From Prinsepia uniflora (Eukaryota > Streptophyta > Magnoliopsida > Rosales > Rosaceae): a stretch of DNA of 64,000 nucleotides. Shown here in pieces: positions 23,362 to 34,639 of this stretch. Each line of letters begins with the position of its first letter. Positions within the stretch are counted from its first letter, which is position 1. Position numbers and translations under genes: made by a program. The stretch spans positions 44,182,332 through 44,246,331 of the forward strand of contig CM064873.1 of the NCBI GenBank assembly GCA_032719365.1, given 5' to 3'. The notes below the pieces were generated by a model. The model saw only the letters and a list, made by a program, of their open reading frames with translations, was not told where the DNA came from and made no database searches.

Positions 23362-23617
23362 CGTGTTTATTCAGTTATGGTGATTGACCTGGAAGGAGGT
23401 CAGAATTATTGGAAATGAGAATTGAGGTAGAATGGTTACAAGTGGAGAAATAGTGACTTATGTTCGATGGTGATCCTTTCTGTGTGTATAATGAGATGTT
23501 ACTACGAGATTTGGTACTCGGTGAGTTGTGTGTTGATGCTAGCTGAACCCTCAGAAGTTTGACTTTCCTTGTATGAGTTGAAATCGACCCACGGGGTTGA
23601 GTATGCAGAGGTCATAT
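23362..23617 (+). mobile_element. F internal fragment
   Basis: This 256-bp piece of F internal DNA lies between the TSD of G1 and the TSD of the deleted solo LTR. I recognise no motif in it. Confidence 0.6.
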
Positions 23618-24303
23618 TGTAACAACCCGTACCTTCGGGAAGGGTAAAAATGTAATTTTATAAAGTTTTGTATATAAAGGACGATTTTGCCATTGTGAAT
23701 AGTAGACGAAAAGTTGACTTTTTGAATTACCGATTGGATGAGTGTTGACCCTTGACCGTGACGTATTTTAGGACGTCACGAGTATAGTGTTTCTGTTTCT
23801 TATGGTATTTTATAGTGTATCTGTTTCTTATGAGACTTTATAGTGTTTCTGTTTCTTATGATGTTTCATATTATGATTTTCTAGTACTTCGTTGGGCATC
23901 CCTGTTTTAAAAACGGAGGGAACACTGATTCTTATTTTTCCTTAATCTTGAATTAGTGGTAAAATGATTTTAAAACTTTTGGTTACTCTAGTCCACTCAC
24001 ACGTTTGGTTTTTAAATTTTCCCTCCAGGTCGTGGTGATAGCGCTGGGGTGAACGTTGAGGCAGATATCGAGGCATAGAGCTTACGACGTTCTTCCGTTG
24101 CGGGACTAGCTTTGTAGAATTTGTGTGCCTATTTTGTAGAACTATGCTCTGACTGACTGTTGTGTGTATGTTACTCCTTCGTCTGATAGTTATGCTTATA
24201 GTTGTATGAAGGTTGTTTGTTTTTTTATACTGTAAGTGTGATTGTCAGACGGGAGCAGGGTTCGTCCCGGGTATCGAGGCCATATTTGGGACGGGTCCTG
24301 ACA
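23618..24303 (+). mobile_element. Deleted solo LTR of the H family, TSD CATAT
   Basis: It begins TGTAACAACCCGTACC, as in the H LTRs, ends GGGTCCTGACA, and is flanked by CATAT at 23613-23617 and 24304-24308. At 686 bp it is a quarter of the 2.7-kb H LTR. A deletion joins the sequence just after the TGACG-N10-CGTCA module (23759-23778) to a stretch with three copies of TAGTGTTTCTGTTTCTTATG-like sequence (about 23787-23875). The right arm (23991-24000) and CCCTCCAG|GT (ends 24028) remain; the left arm is lost. Confidence 0.85.
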
Positions 24304-24308
24304 CATAT

Positions 24309-25038
24309 ACCTTTGGGAAGGAATGTACGAGTACTGTATCGACCATCAGGATTAGTAATGATTGATAAAAAGAAAGGCTTAATGTGTGGTAAGGCGATGG
24401 TCGAGATACATTGGGATTAACGACTGCATTGTCGGGTCAGGTATTATTTGGGTAGGAAGTTGTCATGTTTGGTCACTTAAGGATAGATGAAATCCTTTAA
24501 TGGGTGGAACTCCATAGGATTGGAGTAATACATGATTTCTGATTATTCGGAATATTGGGGTCCAATTGCAGGATCACACTTAGTGTGCGATGGAGTCGAA
24601 GTTAAGAAAGGGATGTGATTGGCGCTATAGTCGGAATGATTGTACTGAGTGCTTATTGGGATTAACCTAGCAAGGGGAATGAGTTCCCGAGTTATTGAAC
24701 CTTATGAGATTATTGGCCTAGTGGCTTGATGACATATGTGTGAGGATTTAGCCATTGTATCATGTCACGAGTGAATGACATGTAAAAGAAAATTCTTGTG
24801 TATCTTGGATTGTGTGGACTCAAATGTGAGCTAGGCTATGTATTCCGAGCCAGTATGTGGTATAACTACCCATGGGGCAGGGATTTACACAGAGGTTGAG
24901 ACTGGTTGTGTGATTTCTAAAAGTGGGTATGACTTATATCCGGTTGAGAGTGATTATGTTACGGGTTCATCTTAAACATGTTTCTTCGGGAAAATATTTT
25001 GGCAACTACTGATTGGAATTTCGAGGACGAAATTCTTT
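24309..25038 (+). mobile_element. F 3' internal region
   Basis: Decayed sequence leads to the polypurine tract. By position it should hold the end of pol, but I recognise no integrase or chromodomain motif. Confidence 0.55.
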
Positions 25039-25051
25039 AAGGGGGGTAGGT
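25039..25051 (+). other. F polypurine tract
   Basis: AAGGGGGGTAGGT directly precedes the 3' LTR. The upstream ATTTCGAGGACGAAATTC is shared with H and J at the same place. Confidence 0.85.
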
Positions 25052-28000
25052 TGTAACGACCCGGACATTCGAAGAAGGAAAAGTTGGAAAATTTAATGAA
25101 AATGACGATTTTTCCCTTGGAATCGGGCGAACGGTTACTTTTGGTTTGAGCAGTCAAACAGACTTTGACCGATGACTATGACATAGTTCGGGACGTCACG
25201 AGTTCGTAGACAGGTGGCACGTTTGATTCTGACATTCGAGGAGAAAGTTATGATGTTCAGAAGTTCAAGGGTAATTCGATAAATTGTTTTAAAAGGGGCA
25301 ATTTGTTGACTTTGCAAATGACATGGACTGTTCACGTAATTCAAAGACCGTTGGGAAGGTCTCGAGATGCTGAGTCCATAGACAGGCGGCATGCGACAAT
25401 CGGAGTTCGGACGACCAAGTTACGGGTTTAGAAGTGTGAAGGCCATTTTGGTAAATTGTCAAAGTAGGGGCAAAATGGTAATTGGACAATTGATTAAGGA
25501 ATGGGACGTCAATTGGGCTGATTCATTCCATAGGATGCCACCCAATGACATCTGTCACTTTGATGAAGCAATTAGTGGCACAAGGAAGTGTGTGTAGCAA
25601 TGGGAAACTTAAACTAAGTGTGTTAGTGGGTTTGGGAACAGATGCACTACTATGTTGGTGTTTTTGAAATGGAATAACAGAGACCGATGAACAATTGCTT
25701 GATCGACCTCCCCAATAGTGATTTGAGAGAAAATGAGAACTGGAGAGGAATTGAGAGGATGAAATAGTGTGGAAAAAAAGAAAGAAACAGGAAGGAAAAC
25801 CCCAGAAAAACTGAACCCACTCGAAAACATTGAAATTGATAACTTAAGATCAAATTTTGAATTGGACGACCAATTGATGGAAATAGAAAGGTGGATGATC
25901 TTCTTGAGGTTCAAACGAGTCGTTTAGAGTTGAAAGTGAAGAAATTGGTGAAGAAATGAGCCCAGACGACACTTGAGTTCAGTTTTGGAAATCCCAGCTG
26001 AGTTGGAATTGTTAGCGGAGTTGGACGTTGAAATTGAGCTTGGAAGTCTGTTCTTATGGATCCTGCGAAGCTTCTGAGTGAACCAATTGAAGAAAATGAT
26101 GAAGATCGATGAAGCTTGATGCAGGAACAGTGTTCGGATGTTCATCGGAAACTTGAGCTCGAATTGACGGATTGAGGTGAGTTCTGATGAAATTTACCTT
26201 ACAGAACCATAATTAGCTTCATAATGATGCTTTCAAATAAATCAATTGAAGGAATAGAGTTGGATTTGAGCAGGATTGAAATGGGTCATCACGCGGGTTG
26301 AACGACTCATTTATCAATTAGGCGGGTGAGAACGATAAACAGTACTTGCACTGTAGCTGGCGCGTGAGTTTCACGCGCATCCACTCACGACGGTGCGTGA
26401 GGGCGCGTGGGCTCGATTCTCGAGGTGAGTTCAACACGACTTTTGTTCTATGCAATGTAACTCGCATTTTGGCGTTGGTTCCGAGTTAATCGGACACCGT
26501 TTCGATATTGTTTCGAGGGTCCGAAGGTTTATGTTATATTTTTAATTAATATTTAATTCCCGGAAAATTATTTGAAATTGGTATGATGTTATTTGAGTCC
26601 TGAGTAACCCTGAAGAATGATTTTGGACAGGATTCGAGATTATTGGAAACTGTCGGAAATTACAGAAACGCGTGCAGCTCGGAAGCAAGCTGTTTGGACG
26701 GTGTGTGAGTGGACTTTGTTTTTTAAATTTCAATGCATGCATAACTATTTTCTGTGCTTTATATCTATTATTTCTATGCTTATGATTATGGTACTTATGA
26801 TTTCCGTATGTACACGTATTTCGATATGCAATACGTAATTGCACGTATTGCGAGACTATGATTTCTCCTATGCTTTAATGATGGTTTAATGAATGATTTT
26901 ATATGAATTACGCGTCTCTTGTTTTGATAATGTTTTGGTTATGATTGTGTGTATGATTTACGGTTGTGGCACGTATTTCGAGATTATATGGATTTGCACG
27001 TTTTACGAGATTTCGAGTATGTTGTGATTTGACCATGGTTTTGATGATTTGAATTTGGGATTTGAAATATGATTTGATTTCAAAGATTTAACACAGATTT
27101 TGGAAAAGGTGATTTCGAACATGATGCCCAGTGCATAAATGTAATTTTTATGAACGAGATTTGGGCTTTCGGAAACGTGAAAGTGGATTTCCGGATTTGG
27201 GTTCGAAATGGTTATTCCGGATGCTAGCTTACGGAATAATGGTTCCGAATTCGGATTTGGAAATGGATGGTGGATATGATTTGAGATTTGAATATGAAGT
27301 TCGGACATGAGCTCCATTTCGATAAAACGTGATGTCGGATTTGGTTTTTGGCATTTTAATTCCGATGGATTCTAGTTTGGTTGTGAATTACATATGTCTT
27401 GGGTTTAAAGACCCGGTACTATTGCTGGATCATGTTTTGGGTTTAAAGACCCGGTTGATTGATGTGACGGGGGAGGGCCCTTGATATGTTTTGAGTTTAA
27501 AGACTCTGTTATTGTGATACCCCCTGTGGCCTATTGATTGTGTTTTGAGTTTAAAAACTCGTTGATATCCCGGGAAGGTCTGATATATGTGAGTTTAAAG
27601 ACTCGGTGATTGAGATCCAGCAAACTGATTAACTTGTGATTTACTGTTGATTTCCGATGTTTTCAGATGTGTTAAGCAATGGCCTGGTTTATATGGCTTG
27701 TGAATTTTGGGTTATGTTCTTGTACTTGGATTTCGATTCATGGTTTTGGGCTGAGGCCCTGTGTTTATGATTGTGGGCTAAGACCCGCGGCTTGAGAAAA
27801 GAAAACGATTTTGTTTTTCATACACGGTTTTCTGATACTGGAAATGAAATGGATATGTAAAATGGTTTTCGAATGCATGCATTGGTTTTACGTGGAGGAT
27901 AGAAATGTCTTTCTGTAACATGTTTTATAAACTGATTCATTTTCGTCCACGCACACCTTTTGTGTTTTTATTAACCCTCCAAGTCGTGGCGCGATGATCG

Positions 28001-28153
28001 AGGTTATTCGAGAGGTGGAGGCATAAGTGGGCACATGTATGATTATCCCTTGTTTGGCAAGTGCTGAGGGTAATTTGGGAACTTCAGTCGACTTGCTAGA
28101 CGGGAGCAGGACCGGGCACGAGTAGCAATGTTCCTTCGGGGACGGTCCTGTCC
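25052..28153 (+). repeat. F 3' LTR
   Basis: It is 3102 bp from TGTAACGACCCGGAC to GGTCCTGTCC; the terminal A has been lost to mutation compared with the 5' LTR. It carries a TGACG-type module (25179-25198, one arm changed to TGACA), a CGCG hairpin (26360-26378) and the left arm GTGAGTGGAC (26705-26714). The right arm is mutated to GTCCACGCAC (27945-27954), and the acceptor-like CCTCCAG has become CCTCCAA. Confidence 0.88.
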
Positions 28154-28700
28154 TACGAGTAGGGTTGATATTGTACTATTGTGATTGGTGCCTATGCACT
28201 TGTGAGTAGTGCAGATATTGTGATCCTGTGACTAATGTCTATGTACGTGTGGGTAGTGTTGTTTGATCATTATGATTGATATTTGAGTGCTGGCGACTAG
28301 TACTGTTGTTGACAGTCACTATGACTGGTTTGATTGTGACTAGTTTGTTGTCGGTGGTTGTGTCCTAGTGGTCTTCATGTGATTTGGCTTGAGAGCCGCT
28401 TGTTCATGTGATTTACTCTATGCATGCATATTTTATAACTCGAGGGAGAAATGATTCATTTTGAAATGTATTTTCAAATGATGTTATTTTTGTCCACTCA
28501 CACCTTTGACGTTTTTTATGACCCTTCATGTCGTGGCACGCATATCGGGGCTGATCGAGAGGCGGAGACATGAGTGGGAATCAGTGTGAGTATCCCTTGT
28601 CTGGCAAGTGCTGAGGGTGTTTGTGGAACTTCAATTGACTTGTCAGACGAAAGCAGAACTGGACACGGTTATCAAAGTCCATTTGGGACGGGTCTTGTCA
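28154..28700 (+). mobile_element. 3' tail of another LTR (target of F)
   Basis: It holds the LTR end block: GTCCACTCAC (28492-28501), an acceptor-like CCCTTCATG (decayed), a GACGAAAGCAGAAC variant of the usual GACGGGAGCAGG, and the terminus GGGTCTTGTCA at 28700. The first five bases, TACGA, are the likely F TSD. The start of this LTR lies left of the window, beyond F. It was inserted in the Mutator-like element to its right. Confidence 0.75.
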
Positions 28701-30825
28701 ACATTTTTATACCCAAAATATAATGCCGATTTCAAAAGATTAACTCTGTTAGATTTTCCATCCAAAACTCAGTTAACTGCCAATGTGGCAAATAGTAAAT
28801 GCCACTTAGCATATAATGTGGCAAATTTTCAATGGGCATTTTGGAAACAATTTTAATTCAACCTCCTTCTTCCTCTTCACGAATTCATCATCTTCATCTT
28901 CCCCAATTGCTTCATCAATCTTCAATCATCATCCAAAATCCAAAATTAATCTTCCAAAATCTAAAATTAATCCAAATCCAAAATCTAAAATCTTTCTTTT
29001 TATATGCAGCAAAAATAAAAAGTGAGGACTATACAAAGTCCATTTCCTGTGTGTTCGACGCATTGATATCTCTCTCTCTCCCTAGGTTTTCTACTGGATT
29101 CCTTCGGTTAGATTTCAATTGCTCTTGGTTCTTTAGTTTCGGTTGAATCAGTGGCCAAAGGATCGATCTTTAGATTCCATTTTTAAGGGGAGAGAAAATA
29201 ATTTAGGGGAATTGGGGACGATGGAAATGAGTTGTTCAATTCGATCAAGAAATCAATGGATTAGAAAATCTTGAGGAGAATTCTAGGGATTAGAAAAACT
29301 TAAGGAGCAGTGTGACTGGCTGGTCTCCTCCATCTCCAACCACCTTTTTGTCCTCATCATCCATGAAGACCTGTCTCCGGATTCTCCACACCACTCGTTC
29401 CTCCAATTTATGGGCCTCAAAAACCAACGTGGCCACTAGTCCGAGTCCAACTGTGGCCTAGAGAACCAAGATGACGGCGAATCAACGGCGAGTCCAACCA
29501 AGTGGCACATATGGGTAATCTAGATGGAAATAACTCCATACTCAGAGTCAAAACCCAGCCCAAACCCGAAACAACTGTTTCAAGGTCCTGGATTTCTTCT
29601 TCAAACCTCTTAATCACCAAGTTCAGGTCTTGGATCTCTGGGACTAGATCCGTGACATTCTTGGAGTCATCCAGAATGTTTAGGAGATCTTCCTGTGTCA
29701 GCCCTACACCAACCGACGACTGACATGATGACTCGTTCGAGTCCAGGTCCGGGTTCACGTTGGAACTGCAGCTATTCACCTCGATCTTTGCCACATACGA
29801 TGGCTTTTCAACTTCAACGTCTGCCTCAGCACGCAGTCCGCAACTGTTCAAGAAAGTGAGAAATCAAATTTACAGTGAAAATTGAGCGATTTGAATTTGA
29901 ATTAGAGTAATTCTACCTCTGATGGTTTTGTTGGTGGGCATGACAGTGTAGGAGTCAAGTGTTTGTCTGGGAACCATATGTTTAGCCATGGTTGATTATT
30001 ACAAGGACTTAGAAGCACATACAAATTAGAGAAGCAAACATGCTCGTTCAATTTCAAGACACTTGAAGAGAGAACAGAGTTCACCAGAACCAACTTATTG
30101 GTGATAGATTATAAGCTTGAGAAGATTTGATGAGATGCGGTGTCAACCGTCCGATAGGATTACTCTAACAATTTGTTCGATGAACGTGGTGTCAGCCCTT
30201 GGGATTTTTGGGTCTTCTTCTTATTCATTCAAATTCTTCTTCTATATCTCATTCGTCACAGTCATGTGTTTCTCTTGAACCCAAGTTAATATTCTTTTTC
30301 ATCCCAATTCTTCTCTTTCTCGTTCTCCATAGTCCGGTTTGAAGATGATTGTCTAGTTTGAAGATGATTGTCCAACTTTGGATTTCTGAGTTGTAGATGA
30401 ATTTCTAGGTTCAAAATTTATGCGTTTCATTTGGATTTGGATTTGGCCTAAGAGCAAATTAGAACGACCTAGGCCTAGTTCAAAATTTTTGGGTTTTGGA
30501 TTTGTATTGATGGATGATGATTGACGAAGAATTGGTTAGAAATAGATGATGAATTGAGAGAGATGAAAATGATGAATTGATGAAGAGGAGCAAGGGAGAT
30601 AAATTAAAATTATTCCCAAAATGCCCATTGAAAATTTGCCACATTAGATGCTGAGTGGCATTTACTATATTCCATATAGGTAGTTAACTGAGTTTTGGAT
30701 GGAAAATCTAACGGAGGTACTGTTTTGAAATCGACATAAAGTTTGGGTATTGAATGTAACTTTTTATAGTTCGGGTACTTTTTGAAATTGACTCTATAGT
30801 TTTGGTACTTTTATGTAGTTTGTCC
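28701..30825. mobile_element. Mutator-like element with long inverted repeats, left end cut
   Basis: About 290 bp at the left (28701-28990) pair with about 350 bp at the right (30470-30825) as imperfect inverted repeats. The shared core includes TTTTCCATCCAAAACTCAGT at 28754 and its reverse complement near 30690. The right end reads GGACAAACTACATAAAAGT inward. The left outer ~75 bp are missing because an LTR was inserted there. Long terminal inverted repeats around non-transposase DNA fit a non-autonomous or Pack-MULE. No transposase is seen. Confidence 0.72.
29417..30093 (-). pseudogene. Possible captured gene fragment in the Mutator-like element
   Basis: There are two minus-strand open stretches. 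30093-29902 (63 codons) begins MVLVNSVLSSSVLKLNEH. 29851-29417 (144 codons) has a Glu/Leu-rich segment, LVPEIQDLNLVIKRFEEE, that could form a coiled coil. A GAG|GTAGAA donor near 29914 and a TTCTTGAACAG acceptor near 29852 would make a 60-70-nt intron, but joining them there puts a stop in frame. I do not recognise the source gene. It may be a decayed capture or chance. Confidence 0.35.
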
Positions 30826-31499
30826 TAATTATTATGGCGGCTAGTGATTGCAAAGTGTTAAAAATATGGTTAGACTAATTTTGAATAAATATTAATATTG
30901 TCAAAGACTAATCAATGGATAATTCAATATTTATTAAGACATTTAATATAATTATAATATAATTATCCAGACATAAAAGTAGTATGACATTCCATATTAT
31001 AAAATTACACTATAAGTTCCTCATTAGAACCATACTATAAGGCTCATAAGAGTAGTTTTTTTCACTTAGGCTCCCAACTTGTTGTCACTTATAGATTTAG
31101 GATTCAATTTTAGCACTATTTTTCAAAAAATTCCATTTTAACAAAAAACCCTAAAGAGGTTCCATTTTCATCAATTTACCAAGATTTTTTTAAGTATTCC
31201 TCTTCTCTATATCAAGTCTTCAAGAATTGTTTAGGAAGTGACAAAAAAAAAAAGAATTCAAGAAAATATTGAGTTAGAGGATAATATTTTAACCTACACT
31301 CATTTTCATTGCCCAACATTGGAGTGAAAATACCTAAACAAATGAAAGGCTATAGATTGAAGCCCCAAGAATAATCTCTGGCAAACATGTCGAGGCATAA
31401 AGCTTGCACAACTTCTTTCACTACCAAAAATTGATTATGGTCTAGAAAAGGGGCTTCAATGAGCAACCTCAAGGTTCCATTAGATAAAACGTTGCCTAG
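30826..31499. other. A+T-rich spacer
   Basis: No gene or clear transposon is visible in these 674 bases. CACTACCAAAAA at 31421 resembles the outer end of a CACTA transposon, but no partner end is seen before the K1 LTR starts at 31500. Confidence 0.5.
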
Positions 31500-31914
31500 T
31501 GATAAGCCTTGAATTGAGGTTTATTTTATATTATTTTATACCATTTATACTTATCTTTTAATGTTAAAATATCAAACAATTAGAGAACATAATATATTTT
31601 GTGGGAAATTTACAGACATAATTAAATCTTGGAATTATGAGCATTTTGGCGAAAGAATCATCTCAATTGGAGTTATAACGAAAAAAATATGATCGAAGCA
31701 TTGGAGGCCACCAAAATTAGCAATGAAATTCGATGGGAGCCTATCGAATCAACCCAGTCCACTCATCAGGGCCAAATTGATCGCCATCCCAACCCAAAAT
31801 CTAGAAATCCTATCAGGACCAGGCCCTCCTCGGTCAGGACCCGACTCATCTAGCACCATATTGTCCGCTTTGGGCCTCGTCCTCACAGTTTTGTTTTCGG
31901 GAGCTCATGGTGCA

Positions 31915-31990
31915 ACTTCCCAGGGGGTCACCCATTATGAAATTGCACCAACCTCAACTCGCTTAACTTTGGGGTTCCAATCCCCCCCAA
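31915..31990 (-). other. 5S-rRNA-like segment in Cassandra 3' LTR
   Basis: The minus strand contains AAAGTTAAGCGAGTTGAGG and ATGGGTGACCCCCTGGGAAG, matching plant 5S rRNA (AAGTTAAGCG, GGGTGACCTCCTGGGAAG) with differences. This is a transposon component, not an rRNA gene. A second copy is at 32308-32384. Confidence 0.85.
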
Positions 31991-32307
31991 AGCCACTTGA
32001 GCTCCCTAAAGGCCTAGTGCTAGATAGGTGTGTGCCTACACCTTTAAGGCACACCACCAACCTCTCCAAGACCATTCCCCCTCGCAGGAATGTGGGATTG
32101 TTCACCATTCCCTCCAGGACACGGGTCTTACAATCCACCCCCCTTAGGGCCCAGCGTCCTCGCTGGCACACTTCCCGGTCAGAGTATGGCTCTAATACAA
32201 AATTGTCAGGACTCGACCCTCCTCGGTCAGGACCCGACTCATCTAGCACCATATTGTCCGCTTTGGGCCTCGCCCTCACAGTTTTGTTTTCTGGAGCTCA
32301 TGGTGCA

Positions 32308-32384
32308 ACTTCCCAGGGGGTCACCCATCATGAAATTGCACCAACCTCAACTCGCTTAACTTTGGGGTTCCAATCCCCCCCCAA
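32308..32384 (-). other. 5S-rRNA-like segment in Cassandra 5' LTR
   Basis: This is the second copy, nearly the same as 31915-31990. It would contain the box A/C-type internal promoter region of the upstream LTR. Confidence 0.85.
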
Positions 32385-33472
32385 AGCCACTTGAGCTCCT
32401 AAAAGGCCTAGTGCTAGATAGGTGTGTGCCTACACCTTTAAGGCACACCACCAACCTCTCCCAGACCATTCCCCCTCGCAGGAATGTGGGATTGTTCACT
32501 GTTCCCTCCAGGACACGGGTCTTACAAATCCAACCCCAAAACTCATCAGGCCCACGTTCCTGTTAGTGATACCCACACTGATTTCCACCTCATCCTCAGT
32601 ATGCGCATGCCGAATGCCATGATCCAGTCAGCACCTACGCCGCCGATTCCCACCTGCACTCTTCATCCACCTGTTGTCGAAGCCCAAGCCCTGCTACTCC
32701 AACAATCCATTCATACACCAAACCAGCACCCCTTTGATAGCTTTTCAGCCCCTTTTACTGATTTTCAGTTTTTTTTCCATCATTTCACCATGTAATTATT
32801 TTATTGTTTTAGTTTTTTATTTTGTATTTTATTTCTAATTTTTTTTGCACTTCCTCTATAAATAGGGAGGCCATTTCATTGTTTAGGGGGTCCTTTTTTC
32901 TCTATTGGTAGATACATTTTGAGAGCTCTTTTGCTATCTTTTTTAGCTTCTTTTAGATTTTTTTTTCTTTTAGATTTTCTTTACTTTTTTGTTATATTTT
33001 TTTAGACTTCTCCTTGTATACAATTTTATGTTTTCCTTAAGAAAAACCTAGCCCGAGTAATTTCTGAGGCAATTCTAGAGTTTAAGTCTGAAATCCCTCG
33101 TGCTTATTCCTTTATCTTCACAAGGTTCCGTATGCTATTAGGGATCATTGTGAAAAACATTCAACTGTTTCCGTCCACCTAGGAATCATAAGCTGTTATT
33201 GGATTCCGAAAGTGTAACTTTGTTTACTCTACTTAAATTCATGTTATTGTTTATTGGTTTTACTTATAATTCAATATATGTGTGGTATTTTATTTCTAAC
33301 ATTTGTAAGTATTAAATACAGTCTTCATCTGTTTTACGTCATGAATTTTAGTTATTTCATACGTTTAAGTGCTTAAACTTCAATTCAACGCTAAATGTTT
33401 GTCGTTGTCGGTGCATTTGGAGGAGGATTGAAGAGATTTAATGTTGACCATTGTCGGTGCATTCAGTAAAAA

Positions 33473-34000
33473 TAGGCGTGGCAATGGGTCGTGTCGTGTC
33501 GGGTTCGTGTCGTGTCATGAACTTTGTTTTACCCATTTATGTCCAACTCAAACCCGACCCGTTTAATAATCGTGTCAAGAATGTCCAACCCGAACCCAAC
33601 CTGTTAATGACCCACGTAACCCATATAACCCATTTAATAAACAAGTCGTACTCAAACTCCAATTAACATATGACACGTTTAATCTGTTTAAATTATTTAA
33701 ATTATAAGATTTAATAGGTATTTAGATATGTAAATGAGTAGATATATGGGTTAGTAATAACACGTTTATTAGGTCAATATATAAGTCAATATACGGGTTA
33801 ACTTGTTAACCCGAAATCTACCCATTTATTAAACGGGTTAACAGGTCATTATACGGGTTAACAGGTTGACCCAAAACCCACCTGTTTATTACACGGGTCA
33901 TAACGAGTTGACCTGAAAATGACCCGAAATTTTAATCGTTCGGGTTGACCCGAATAAATCTCATGCGGGTTTCGAGTCGTGTTAAAAATTGCCACCCTTA
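33473..34000. mobile_element. hAT-type MITE, TSD AGTAAAAA
   Basis: The ends are TAGGCGTGGCAAT and (reverse complement) TAAGGGTGGCAAT, with an 8-bp duplication AGTAAAAA at 33465-33472 and 34001-34008. The body is 528 bp, rich in GTGTCGTGTCGGGTTCGTGT and ACGGGTTAAC repeats, with no transposase. The 8-bp TSD and TA(G/A)GG-type ends fit the hAT superfamily. Confidence 0.88.
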
Positions 34001-34604
34001 AGTAAAAAACGTAAGGTGAATCATATTGTAAGTATATGTCGTTGTTGGTGCATTTATAATATTGAAAAACGTATGTTGGTAATTGAAGTGATTGAGGTAC
34101 GATTTTGTAATTGATTAAATATATGCAAAATGCTAGAGTTTTAGTAAAATTTGTGTTTAATGAAAGTTCATTGTACAAAGGTTAAATTATGAGTAGTTTA
34201 AATAACGTGATTGTTAGTTCGGATTTACTTACGTAAAATTGTCGGTTTTGTCTATGAAACTAATCTATGATTTGTAAATCCTAATTAGCATGAGCATTTT
34301 TAATTCTTAGTTTTTTTAAAAACATAGCTTCGGCTACAACTCTTTTCAAAACCCCCCATTTAATTCTTTAATTGTTTAATTTATTAATTTTTTTAATTTT
34401 TTAATTCATTATTTTATGCTTTGATTATTTATTATTCTTTTTCACTAACCATTATTTAATGTTCCCTAATTTTCCTAGTTAAGAACGATTCCTATTTACC
34501 AATACTACATCTACACAAAAAGGGTTTAAATTGAATATGCTTGAATTAAGTGTTAAGTGTTATTTTGTGTTTACTTAAATGTTTAGTTAAGCCACATCAA
34601 ATTT

Positions 34605-34622
34605 TGGAGTCATTTCCGGGGA
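34605..34622 (+). other. K1 primer binding site, degenerate (Asp tRNA)
   Basis: TGGAGTCATTTCCGGGGA lies five bases past the LTR end. It matches the Asp-tRNA primer site TGGCGCCGTTGCCGGGGA at 14 of 18 positions. Confidence 0.65.
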
Positions 34623-34639
34623 AATTGAAAATAATTTCT

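Larger units (their letters stand above)
3977..28153 (+). mobile_element. Element F: decayed full-length chromovirus-like retrotransposon
   Basis: F has a 5' LTR (remainder 3977-4938 plus 7980-9420), a primer binding site at 9424, decayed gag-pol traces, a polypurine tract at 25039-25051 and a 3' LTR at 25052-28153, all on the + strand. The first ~0.7 kb of the 5' LTR lies left of the window because a minus-strand LTR interrupts it. Without the insertions, about 3.15 kb of internal DNA remains, less than the ~4.5 kb of element H, so internal deletions have occurred. F lies in the tail of another LTR (28154-28700). Assignment to the Tekay/Del-type chromoviruses rests on the initiator-Met primer site, LTR length and similarity to H. 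Confidence 0.82.
31811..32526 (-). mobile_element. Cassandra TRIM, complete, TSD AATCC
   Basis: Two LTRs (31811-32132 and 32204-32526) flank a 71-bp internal domain. The TSD AATCC is at 31806-31810 and 32527-32531. On the minus strand each LTR begins TGTAAGACCCGTG and contains a 5S-rRNA-like segment. The internal domain has a decayed Met primer site (minus strand TTGTATTAGAGCC, 32200-32188) and the typical GAGGACGCTGGGCCC phrase. Cassandra elements code for nothing and are thought to use the 5S-type internal promoter. A 223-codon + frame crossing it is chance. Confidence 0.93.
31500..34599 (+). repeat. K1 5' LTR, carrying two younger insertions
   Basis: It begins TGATAAGCC and ends CCACATCA. 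Its start matches the reverse complement of the K2 LTR end at 42379 over several hundred bases. After removing the Cassandra TRIM and the hAT MITE with their TSDs, it is about 1.84 kb, close to the 2044 bp of the K2 3' LTR. Confidence 0.75.

Noticed and set aside
31421..31499. CACTA transposon end (CACTACCAAAAA)
   Set aside because: Only one short end resembles CACTA. There is no visible partner terminus or 3-bp TSD within the window, so support is too weak.
31495..31499. CCTAG before K1 being the same 5 bp as the H target duplication
   Set aside because: A 5-bp match is expected by chance. The loci are unrelated.
31915..32384. 5S rRNA genes
   Set aside because: The 5S-like sequences are diverged and sit in Cassandra LTRs with TSDs, so they are transposon parts.
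31723..32394. 223-codon + frame with an internal repeat of its own sequence
   Set aside because: It runs across the K1 LTR and both Cassandra LTRs. The internal repeat is the LTR duplication, and there is no domain or codon bias to support a gene.
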